Source of the DNA: Lentisphaerota bacterium
GTDB taxonomy: Bacteria; Verrucomicrobiota; Kiritimatiellia; RFP12; UBA1067
Assembly: GCA_022839525.1 (NCBI GenBank)
Contig: JALHET010000100.1
Coordinates: 1 to 6,893, forward strand
Direction of reading: 5' to 3'
DNA: 6,893 nt
Positions 1 through 5,691 of the stretch are shown in pieces. The notes under the pieces are model-generated. The model saw only the letters and a program-made list of their open reading frames with translations, did no database searches and had not been told where the DNA came from. Within the stretch, counting starts at the first letter, position 1, and every line of letters begins with the position of its first letter. Position numbers and translations under genes: made by a program.

Positions 1-384
1 GAAACGCCGGCATACGCGCCGCGCAAACGCCAAGTCGTGGGTCGCCATGAGTATGGCGGCCTCTTGAGCGTCCAACAGCCCCGCCAGTTCCTCCTTGCCT
101 GCGGCGTTGCTAAGGCCGTGGCCAGAGCCGTCGGGAGTCCAGGTGACGTCTCCCGGCTTCACCATGCGTCTGACTCCGTTGTCGTCGTATTCGCCGGCAC
201 CGGAGAGGATATGGTAGCATTCGGAATCGCCGTGGTGTTCGTGGAAACCGAGGACGGCTCCTGGCGGCAGAGTCACGCGCGCGAAAAGCGGGCACTTGTC
301 CTTGAGTTCTTCCGGGCCGAGCAGATGGTCGAGCCGCATCCGTCCGACCCCTCCGCAGGGGTTTTCTTCGTATACAGTGTTCAT
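1..384 (-). CDS. Cupin-domain protein, partial, fused in frame to an ABC-ATPase-like C-terminal segment
   Basis: The frame opens with ATG at 384 and stays open for 128 codons to the window edge, so the 3' end is missing. An SD-like GAGGG (393-397) sits 8 nt upstream. Residues 1-95 form a compact single-domain cupin. Motif 1 is complete (G42, H48, H50, E55, G62) and so is motif 2 (G78, P84, G86, H89, N93), so the usual metal ligands H48, H50, E55 and H89 are all present. Small stand-alone cupins of this kind bind a metal and often a small ligand, but the ligand here cannot be named. From about residue 97 the sequence stops looking like a cupin strand and instead reads like the end of an ABC-transporter nucleotide-binding domain: a helix, then LMATHDLAFARRVCRRF, with H116 as the H-loop (switch) histidine, as in CbiO-type ATPases. 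Walker A, signature and Walker B motifs are absent, so this part cannot hydrolyse ATP alone. It lies 16 bp downstream of the mrr stop on the same strand and may be co-transcribed. Cupin call is firm; the chimera could be real or an assembly join. Confidence 0.85.
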   Translation of the reverse strand, partial: MNTVYEENPCGGVGRMRLDHLLGPEELKDKCPLFARVTLPPGAVLGFHEHHGDSECYHILSGAGEYDDNGVRRMVKPGDVTWTPDGSGHGLSNAAGKEELAGLLDAQEAAILMATHDLAFARRVCRRF

Positions 385-400
385 GATCGTGTCCCTCTTA

Positions 401-1330
401 TTAGATGCTCTCTTCAAAATAATCGCTATCAACCTTTTTGACCGGATACGATGAGACCGTGGAAACGCCAACATCATGGTCGATCATCAAGCTGGTCAGT
501 TGATCGCCGTCAATTAAAACAATCTTGCTGCCGATTTGGGATACGTACCTGCACGCATCATCAGTGAATCTTGAGGTAGTAATAAAGATACCCTTGTTTG
601 CTCTTTGAGCTTGGAGCGCGCCTGCAAATTGCATGACATCAGGACGGCCTACCGGATTGTTATCCCAACGCTTAGCCTGAATGTACACAACATCAAGCCC
701 AAGTTTATCCTCTTTTATAATACCATCTATTCCGCCGTCGCCGCTCCTGCCTATTGCCTTACCTGCATCTAAACGTGAACCGCCGTAGCCCATTTTGACA
801 AGCAGTTCTACAACGACACGTTCGAAAAAGGAAGGGGATATTTTCTTTAACCTGGAGAGCAATTCATCAGATAGTTCGTCACGGAGATTTTCATAAGCAG
901 CTTCCAATGCCTCTGATGGCGTTGCTGTCGAAAGGTCTGATGGCCCCTTAGATTCGGGAGCCTTGTCCCCGCTTCTTGTTCCCTTGAGTTGTTGAAATTC
1001 AAGAAATTCAGGATATTGCTTGAGTAGTTTGATGTTAATAGTTTTGGGTTGCTTCTTCAGGAGGTCTTTCCCGCGATCAGTAATTTGGTAGAATCCTCTC
1101 CGTGTTGCTTGGAGCAATCCGGCCTTTTTCATGTATGTAGAAGCCCAGCCAACACGATTAACGAAGGTTGGTTGTATGCCGCTGGGTAACATTTCCTTCA
1201 GATCGTCTTCGGTGAGGCTCAATTCCTTTGCCAGAGCTTCAACCGCTTCGCTGGTAGAGATTTCAGTTTCCTTTTGTGCCGCAAATCGAAGAAGTGGCAA
1301 CATCACGCGCTGATAATCTGGAACGGCCAT
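401..1330 (-). CDS. mrr: Mrr-type type IV restriction endonuclease
   Basis: The 309-residue product matches the usual length of Mrr (about 300). Residues 1-95 form a winged-helix Mrr N-terminal domain for DNA binding. A polar linker spans about 115-140. Residues 160-280 form the Mrr catalytic domain of the PD-(D/E)xK nuclease fold: SFFERVVVELLVKMGYGG around 167-184, the GDGGIDG motif at 197-203 with catalytic D202, and QAKRW at 218-222 with Q218 and K220 completing the active site. The downstream KGIFITTSRFTDDA (246-259) is also typical. Family knowledge: Mrr cuts foreign DNA carrying methylated bases and needs no partner methylase, which agrees with the absence of one here. The start is decided by a strong SD, AAGGAG at 1339-1344, 8 nt before ATG. 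Hand-counted lines give about 40-55% GC against roughly 60% or more in neighbours, suggesting transfer. It ends 16 bp before the cupin gene. Which modification it recognises cannot be read from sequence. Confidence 0.95.
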   Translation of the reverse strand: MAVPDYQRVMLPLLRFAAQKETEISTSEAVEALAKELSLTEDDLKEMLPSGIQPTFVNRVGWASTYMKKAGLLQATRRGFYQITDRGKDLLKKQPKTINIKLLKQYPEFLEFQQLKGTRSGDKAPESKGPSDLSTATPSEALEAAYENLRDELSDELLSRLKKISPSFFERVVVELLVKMGYGGSRLDAGKAIGRSGDGGIDGIIKEDKLGLDVVYIQAKRWDNNPVGRPDVMQFAGALQAQRANKGIFITTSRFTDDACRYVSQIGSKIVLIDGDQLTSLMIDHDVGVSTVSSYPVKKVDSDYFEESI

Positions 1331-1338
1331 TTATTTAT

Positions 1339-1344
1339 CTCCTT
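1339..1344 (-). promoter_or_regulatory. Shine-Dalgarno site of mrr
   Basis: AAGGAG on the minus strand, 8 nt before the ATG at 1330, in an A-rich context. It fixes the mrr start. Confidence 0.85.
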
Positions 1345-1407
1345 TTTGCATCTGCCGTGTTATTGAGCCTACCTCGCGAAAAGGGGCAGAGCCCATTTGA
1401 TGCGGTT

Positions 1408-1436
1408 ATGGTAGTCGCGCGGAGGGATAGGGTCAA
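1408..1436 (-). promoter_or_regulatory. Candidate sigma-70-type promoter for mrr
   Basis: On the minus strand TTGACC (1431-1436, 5 of 6 to the -35 consensus) is followed after exactly 17 nt by TACCAT (1408-1413, 4 of 6 to the -10 consensus). Transcription would start near 1400 and give a leader of about 70 nt before mrr. The call rests on motif match and position only. The first bases of that leader can form a small GGGC-TCT-GCCC hairpin followed by CTTTT, too weak to call an attenuator. Confidence 0.35.
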
Positions 1437-1623
1437 GCGCCCAATTTACTTACCGGCAAGGCGTTTGACTTTGGGCTTGCCCGTGAGAAGGGCTTTATGC
1501 AAACTGCTGAAGTAGTCTTTGAATCAGGGAGAAGAATGCCGTAAAAGGGCATGTTTCGGCCTCCACGCAAAGCCAGCCCCCGAACACCGTTGTGTTTTTC
1601 TTCCACGAAGTTTTGAGGCAGGG

Positions 1624-2967
1624 TCATGCTCCGATTTCGCCCTCGGTAAGTCCCTCCAGCGAGGCCACAGAGTAGGTGCACAGAAGGTCGCCGGTCACGT
1701 TGCCCATGGTTTCGAACATGTCGAGAATGGGGTTGATGCCGAGTGCGAGCGCGACGATGACAGCGACCTGCGACGGGTCGAGGCCAAGGGTTCCCAGAAT
1801 GATGAAGAGGAGCATCAGGCTGCCGCCCGGCACCCCGCCGGCCCCGACGGCGGCCAGAACCGTCGTGACCATCATCATGGCGAGGTCACCGGAGGAGAGG
1901 CTGATCCCGAACATGTTGGCGGCGAGAATGGCAAACATGGGCAGATGGATACAGACGCCGTCCATATTGATGGTTGCGCCCAACGGCAAGGCGAAACTGG
2001 CCAATTCCCTCTGGACGTTCAGGTTTTCTGTGCAGACGCGGATCGATACCGGGAGCGTGGCCGCGCTGGAACGGGTCACGAAGGCGAGCACCATCGCCTC
2101 GCGCACGGCGGCAATGACGCGGTAGGGGTGCTTCCGGACGAGCAGGGCAATCAGCAGCGGGTAGGCGACAAAGAGAAGGAACAGGATGCCGGTTACCACG
2201 CCGAACACGACGGTGATGTACGGCCCGATGATGGCGGGGCCGTAGACCGTGAAAATGCCCATCGACAAGAAAAACACGCCGATCGGCGAATAGTTCATCA
2301 CCATGTCGATGATGCGGTTGACCGCCAGCATGCAGGCGTCGCAGAGATCGATCAGCATGCGCATCTTAGCCTGAAGCCGGGTGTCTTCCGCGGCTTCGAT
2401 CACCATCCGGACGCTGATTCCGAACAGGATGGCGAAGCCGATGATACCTAGGAAATTCGCGTTCGCCAGCGCGTGGAAAGGGTTTTGGAAGCAGTCGAGC
2501 AAGAGCTTTTCCAAAACATCCGCCACGGTTTTTGATGCCTCTGGGCGGGCAAGGCTTTGCGCCTGGGATCCAAACTGTGCCGCCAACTCTTTCCACCCCT
2601 CCAGGGAAGCGCCGGCACCCGGGTTGACCCAGAGAGCCAGCGCGATTCCCAGCGCGGCCGAAAAGGTCATGGTCGAAAAATACCACACCAACACTTTTCC
2701 GCCCGCCCGCCCCAGTTTTCTCAAGGGGAGTGAGGATGCGCCGCCTACCAGCGAGAAAAAGATGGCGGGCACCACAATCATCTTAAGCAGGCTGATGAAA
2801 ACCGTTCCGAACGGCGAGCAATAGCGCAGAATCTGCTGGATTTCCGCCTTGATGCCGAAGGCGGACGAAACATACCACAAGACCGCGCCGCACGAAGCGC
2901 CGAGCAAAAGCCCCGCCAACACGCGTTTGACCAACGAAACGCGCAGATACCACATGAGCACGTTCAT
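1624..2967 (-). CDS. Dicarboxylate/amino acid:cation symporter family (SLC1/DAACS) transporter with atypical substrate site
   Basis: A 447-residue inner-membrane secondary transporter of the glutamate-transporter fold. Family landmarks occur in order: hydrophobic helices from residue 12; the HP1 serine-rich motif TRSSAATLP (298-306); the TM7 motif GATINMDG (330-337); the HP2 loop VGAGGVPGGS (374-383); and TM8 DMFETMGNVTGD (416-427). The sodium-site residues N334, N423 and D427 are kept, as is D416, which in archaeal GltPh (D394) holds the substrate amino group. Two contacts to an acidic side chain are changed: the position of GltPh T314 is V338 and that of R397 is E419; the position of D390 is N412. 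The protein therefore probably uses sodium to import an amino acid that is not aspartate or glutamate (inference). ATG at 2967 is chosen by length and alignment; no clear SD precedes it or the alternative Met5. The start lies 31 bp after the pseudouridine synthase stop, so the two may share a transcript. Closest named relatives would be GltP/GltT, but no symbol is safe. Confidence 0.92.
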   Translation of the reverse strand: MNVLMWYLRVSLVKRVLAGLLLGASCGAVLWYVSSAFGIKAEIQQILRYCSPFGTVFISLLKMIVVPAIFFSLVGGASSLPLRKLGRAGGKVLVWYFSTMTFSAALGIALALWVNPGAGASLEGWKELAAQFGSQAQSLARPEASKTVADVLEKLLLDCFQNPFHALANANFLGIIGFAILFGISVRMVIEAAEDTRLQAKMRMLIDLCDACMLAVNRIIDMVMNYSPIGVFFLSMGIFTVYGPAIIGPYITVVFGVVTGILFLLFVAYPLLIALLVRKHPYRVIAAVREAMVLAFVTRSSAATLPVSIRVCTENLNVQRELASFALPLGATINMDGVCIHLPMFAILAANMFGISLSSGDLAMMMVTTVLAAVGAGGVPGGSLMLLFIILGTLGLDPSQVAVIVALALGINPILDMFETMGNVTGDLLCTYSVASLEGLTEGEIGA

Positions 2968-2998
2968 TGAGATACTTTAACCGCTTTTCGGGCGGGTC

Positions 2999-3952
2999 TC
3001 AACCGGTAAATAAGGCCGCCATATCGGGAGGGAGCGGGGAAGAGACGTCGGTGGGCACCCCGAAACGCGGGTGGCGGAACCGGAGGGTGTCCGCGTGGAG
3101 CGCTTGCCGCCGCATGCGGAGGCAAGCCCAGTCTTCCAACGTCAGCTCGTCCTTGCAGAATTTGAGAAACAGGGTTTCATCCACGCCGTACAGCTTGTCC
3201 CCCACGACCGGATACCCGAGGGAGTGCAGCGTTGCGCGGAGTTGGTGGAGACGTCCTGTGCGGGGATGAGCGGAAACCACGCTGAACCCGTCGCACAGGC
3301 GCACCCGTTCAAAAGCGGTCTCCGCCCATTCGGCTTCCCCGCAAGGTGCGGCAGTGCCTGCCGCTGCTGGCGTGAAGCGCCGTTTCTTGCGGATGGCGGA
3401 ACAGGGGTCGGGCATGAGCCAGCCCGCGGCTTCCAGGCGTTCAGGGAAAACGCCCTCGACGAAAACGGTGTAGTGTTTGAACACGGCGTGTGCGGCGAAC
3501 TGCTTCCAGAGGTTGTGCGCGGCCCCGGGCGTTTTTGCGATCAGCACCAGCCCTGAAGTCTCGCGGTCGATCCGGTTCACCAGCACGGGGTCGTCCAAAC
3601 CGTACCGCGCCTTCAGCATAGCCCAGAGCGTGTGGTTGAAATAGCGCCCGCCCGGATGGCACGGCAGGTTCCCCGGCTTGTCGATGACAATCAGGAGGGG
3701 ATCGTCCATCACGACACCGAATGTTTCATCCACAGGCGGTTCGGGAATGTCGGGCGCGTCATACCGCAGCACGTCTCCGGTTCTGACCGGCGCGTCGGGC
3801 GCCGGTTTGCATCCGTTTACACGCACCCGGCCTACGGCGATCAGCCGGTTCCACTCCTCTTCAGTGTGATACGTAAAACGCGCGGCCAAGAAGGACGACA
3901 GAGTTTTGCCCGCGTCTTTTTCGCGGATGGTAAAGGTCATTTCCCGCGTCAT
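2999..3952 (-). CDS. RluA-family pseudouridine synthase with N-terminal S4 domain
   Basis: A 317-residue enzyme that isomerises uridine to pseudouridine in rRNA or tRNA. Residues 15-65 form an S4 RNA-binding domain (KTLSSFLAARF, then GRVRVNGCKPAPDAPVRTGD). The catalytic domain follows: LLIVIDKPGNLPCHPGG (86-102), the signature NRIDRETSGLVLIAK (126-140) with catalytic aspartate D129, and the C-terminal family motif HPRTGRLHQLRATLHSLGYP (229-248) leading into VVGDKLYG (249-256). Length and domain order fit RluA/RluC/RluD-type enzymes, but the target uridine cannot be assigned. ATG at 3952 is preferred over Met5 (3940) because AGGTGA/AAAGG lies 3-6 nt upstream. The gene is divergent from the CAU tRNA with only 60 bp between them and lies 31 bp upstream of the symporter. 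Its position beside a tRNA and tilS makes a tRNA target possible, but this is context only. Confidence 0.95.
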   Translation of the reverse strand: MTREMTFTIREKDAGKTLSSFLAARFTYHTEEEWNRLIAVGRVRVNGCKPAPDAPVRTGDVLRYDAPDIPEPPVDETFGVVMDDPLLIVIDKPGNLPCHPGGRYFNHTLWAMLKARYGLDDPVLVNRIDRETSGLVLIAKTPGAAHNLWKQFAAHAVFKHYTVFVEGVFPERLEAAGWLMPDPCSAIRKKRRFTPAAAGTAAPCGEAEWAETAFERVRLCDGFSVVSAHPRTGRLHQLRATLHSLGYPVVGDKLYGVDETLFLKFCKDELTLEDWACLRMRRQALHADTLRFRHPRFGVPTDVSSPLPPDMAALFTG

Positions 3953-3967
3953 CGTTCACCTTTGGCG

Positions 3968-3997
3968 TTGAATCCGCCACTTTTGCCGTGTTATAGT
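3968..3997 (+). promoter_or_regulatory. Promoter of the CAU tRNA gene
   Basis: TTGAAT (3968-3973, 4 of 6 to the -35 consensus) and TATAGT (3992-3997, 5 of 6 to the -10 consensus) are 18 nt apart. The expected start near 4004 lies about 9 nt before the mature tRNA, a usual distance. The -10 region overlaps TATAAC on the other strand (3990-3995), a possible -10 for the divergent pseudouridine synthase, though no -35 match accompanies that one. Confidence 0.5.
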
Positions 3998-4012
3998 TGC
4001 CAGACATTTTAC

Positions 4013-4089
4013 GGGCCCATAGCTCAGTCGGTCAGAGCGGAGGACTCATAATCCTTTGGTCGCAGGTTCGAGCCCTGCTGGGCCCACCA
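4013..4089 (+). tRNA. tRNA with anticodon CAU, probable tRNA-Ile2 (lysidine-requiring)
   Basis: The cloverleaf is complete. The acceptor stem GGGCCCA/TGGGCCC (4013-4019 with 4079-4085) has seven pairs. The D stem is GCTC/GAGC (4022-4025, 4035-4038). The anticodon stem is 4040-4044 with 4052-4056, including a G27-U43 pair. The loop CTCATAA gives anticodon CAT at 4047-4049. The variable loop is TGGTC. The T stem is GCAGG/CCTGC (4062-4066, 4074-4078) around TTCGAGC. Discriminator A is at 4086 and CCA is encoded at 4087-4089. CAU occurs in initiator Met, elongator Met and Ile2. The initiator is excluded because C1-A72 mismatch and GGG/CCC anticodon-stem pairs are absent. Ile2 is favoured over elongator Met by C4-G69 and C5-G68, the E. 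coli TilS determinants, by the G27-U43 pair and by the TGGTC variable loop as in E. coli Ile2. Some elongator Met tRNAs also have GC-rich acceptors, so identity is probable, not certain. It overlaps the 3' end of convergent tilS by 44 bp. Confidence 0.95.
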
Positions 4090-5605
4090 TATCCGTTTTT
4101 CGCCCCAACGCCGTCTGCCCGCATGATGAGGCGCCAACCGCGAGAACCGGCCCGTTTCCGGGTTGGCCGTTGATCGGACGCACCGTGATCCGTAGGCTGG
4201 GCGCGTCCGGTGTGGGGACGGCGAAGCGTCGGGCGACACGGTAGCCGGGGACCCATGCGACATCGTCCCCGCAGACAAAGACGGGGATGGTGCCGCGCCG
4301 GTGTTCCGGGATCTTTTCATCGGTGAAAAGGTCCTGGATTTTTTTTGAGCCGCGCAGGCCGGTGGGGGCGATCCGGTCCCCGGGCCGGCGGGCGCGTACG
4401 CGCACGCCGTGTCCGGCGAGCGCCTGAGCGCTCAGCGTGCAGACGGCCGGATAGACTCCTGTGCCGTGGGCGGTGCTGGCCACCCCCCGGCAGGGTTCGG
4501 TCGTGATCTCGACGGTTCCCCAGCAAAGCGTGCCTTGCGCGGGGAGTGTGGCGTCGTCGGGCGGCGGCGTGGTCTCGGGGTGCGGCAGGGAGAGGAGCCC
4601 GGCGCGGCAGAGCGCGAAGGCTCCGCCCGGGAGCTGAAAAGGCGTGCTGTCTGCCGAGCGGCAGGCTTCGATGAGCGACAGGACGGTGTCGAGCCCGGCG
4701 GCTTCGGGATGGCCGTGACGGAAAAGCCATTGGCGCAGGATGCGGCGCCGCAGCGCTTCGGGCTGCTGGAGCAACGGCCCGACCGGCAGGGACGGCGGGT
4801 CAGACGGTTGGGGGGCGAGGGCGTCGAGTCCGCGGGCGGCGAGCGTTTCGAGCAGGGCGTCGTCTTCCCGCAGCGTTTCTGCGGAACGGCAGAGCCGCGC
4901 GCGCACGTCAGGCGTCCAGATGGCCTCGAACTGAGGCAGGACCGTGTGGCGGATCAGGTTGCGGGGGATGGTGGGGTCGCTGTTCGAGGTGTCCTCGCGC
5001 CAGGCCAGGCCGCGCTGGCTCAGCCAGGCGCGGAGGGCGGCGCCGGCGACCGGCAGGAGCGGGCGGATGAGCGCGAGCGACGAGTGCTGGAGGCGGGACC
5101 GGGGACGGAGGCCGGCGAGGCCGGCCGCGCCCGCCCCGCGCGCGAGACGCAGCAGGAGGGTTTCGGCGACATCGTCCGCCTGGTGGCCCGTGGCGATGGC
5201 GTCCAGTCCCGCCTCTGCGCCGCACTGGCGGAAGAAGTCCATGCGCGCTTCGCGCGCGGCCATTTCGAGGGAGAGCCCGTCCGCTGGGCGGGCGGAGAGC
5301 GCCACGCGGCGTGAGAGGAACGGCACGCCGGCCTGGGCCGCCAGTGACCGCACGAACTGTTCGTCCGCCCCCGCTTCCGCGCGCAGCCCGTGGTTCAGGT
5401 GCAGGAGTGTGACGGCCGTGCCGGCGTTGCGGCAAACCGGCAGCAGCAGGTGGAACAGCGCGACGGAATCGGCGCCGCCCGAGACGGCCAGACCGAGCCG
5501 GGAGACCCCGCGCAACAGGTGGTTGTGTTCGAGCTGCCGCGCGAGCGTTTCGGCGATGCCGTCCGGGTCGGTGCAGTAAAAGGGGTGTCGGGCTGGTGTT
5601 GCCAT
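4046..5605 (-). CDS. tilS: tRNA(Ile)-lysidine synthetase TilS, 3' end overlapping the CAU tRNA gene
   Basis: The product ligates lysine to C34 of tRNA-Ile(CAU) using ATP, so that the tRNA reads AUA and is charged with Ile, not Met; it is normally essential in bacteria. ATG at 5605 gives 519 residues. An in-frame TTG at 5641 is possible but less likely, and neither start has a clear SD. Visible motifs are the PP-loop SGGADS (42-47), LHLNHGLR (68-75), TGHQADDVAETLLLRLARG (139-157), the DTSNSDPTIPRNLIRH segment (205-220), and the TilS C-terminal domain with RRPGDRIAPTGLRGSKKIQD (406-425), KIP (431-433) and VAWVPGYRVARRF (449-461). The recognisable fold ends near residue 475. A further tail of about 44 residues follows, and its last 14 (MVGPAGLEPATKGL) are the antisense reading of the tRNA. 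No earlier in-frame stop exists. The TGA at 4046-4048 lies opposite tRNA U33-C34-A35. A run of eight A's codes for GSKK. It is divergent from folC by 86 bp. Confidence 0.95.
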   Translation of the reverse strand: MATPARHPFYCTDPDGIAETLARQLEHNHLLRGVSRLGLAVSGGADSVALFHLLLPVCRNAGTAVTLLHLNHGLRAEAGADEQFVRSLAAQAGVPFLSRRVALSARPADGLSLEMAAREARMDFFRQCGAEAGLDAIATGHQADDVAETLLLRLARGAGAAGLAGLRPRSRLQHSSLALIRPLLPVAGAALRAWLSQRGLAWREDTSNSDPTIPRNLIRHTVLPQFEAIWTPDVRARLCRSAETLREDDALLETLAARGLDALAPQPSDPPSLPVGPLLQQPEALRRRILRQWLFRHGHPEAAGLDTVLSLIEACRSADSTPFQLPGGAFALCRAGLLSLPHPETTPPPDDATLPAQGTLCWGTVEITTEPCRGVASTAHGTGVYPAVCTLSAQALAGHGVRVRARRPGDRIAPTGLRGSKKIQDLFTDEKIPEHRRGTIPVFVCGDDVAWVPGYRVARRFAVPTPDAPSLRITVRPINGQPGNGPVLAVGASSCGQTALGRKTDMVGPAGLEPATKGL

Positions 5606-5691
5606 GCGGCTATGATACGCAAGAAAGGCGTGCCGACACAACCGGATTATCGGGATTGTGGCGGAGGGTTCGATGGGCTAAACTAACAGTC
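5606..5691. other. Divergent spacer between tilS and folC
   Basis: These 86 bp must carry the start signals of both genes. TATCAT on the minus strand (5612-5617) resembles a -10 box for tilS, but it is very close to the ATG and its -35 match (TTGTGT) is poor. No good promoter for folC is seen. A strong SD and a two-codon open frame precede folC. Confidence 0.5.
5663..5681 (+). promoter_or_regulatory. SD followed by a two-codon mini-ORF upstream of folC
   Basis: GGAGGG (5663-5668) is the only strong SD here. Its best-spaced start (5 nt from GGAGG) is ATG at 5673, which reads Met-Gly-stop (TAA 5679-5681). The folC ATG follows 10 nt after that stop, in another frame, and has no close SD of its own. 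This may be a reinitiation or coupling leader, or chance. Confidence 0.3.

Larger units (their letters stand above)
1331..1623. other. Intergenic region between symporter and mrr
   Basis: No intact gene is seen in these 293 bp. Base composition is lower in GC than the symporter side and resembles mrr. The segment holds the mrr ribosome-binding site and a candidate mrr promoter. On the minus strand a 25-codon stretch ending in TAA at 1446-1448 reads like a basic protein tail (see findings). Short weak hairpins exist (for example ATGCC/GGCAT at 1537-1553 and GGGC/GCCC at 1384-1394), but none is followed by a convincing T-run on the right strand, so no terminator for the symporter gene is called. 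Confidence 0.6.

Noticed and set aside
37..441. 134-codon plus-strand frame over the cupin region
   Set aside because: It lacks motifs, whereas the minus strand encodes both complete cupin motifs with an SD.
1384..1394. GGGC-AGA-GCCC hairpin as a terminator or attenuator before mrr
   Set aside because: The stem is only 4 bp and the following CTTTT is short; such structures are expected by chance.
1581..1600. AACAC-CGTT-GTGTT hairpin followed by T's on the plus strand
   Set aside because: It points the wrong way for the minus-strand symporter, the stem is weak, and no plus-strand gene lies upstream.
1519..2451. 310-codon open frame on the plus strand
   Set aside because: It is antisense to the symporter, rich in His, Asp, Glu and Gly, with no domain. 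The minus-strand frame carries clear family motifs.
4046..4089. Peptide PAGLEPATKGL as a real conserved protein domain
   Set aside because: It is the antisense translation of tRNA sequence and recurs wherever a frame reads into a tRNA. It is kept only as the literal end of the tilS frame.
4409..5314. 301-codon open frame on the plus strand
   Set aside because: It is an antisense shadow of tilS in very GC-rich DNA where stops are rare. The Arg/Gly/Ala-rich product has no motif.
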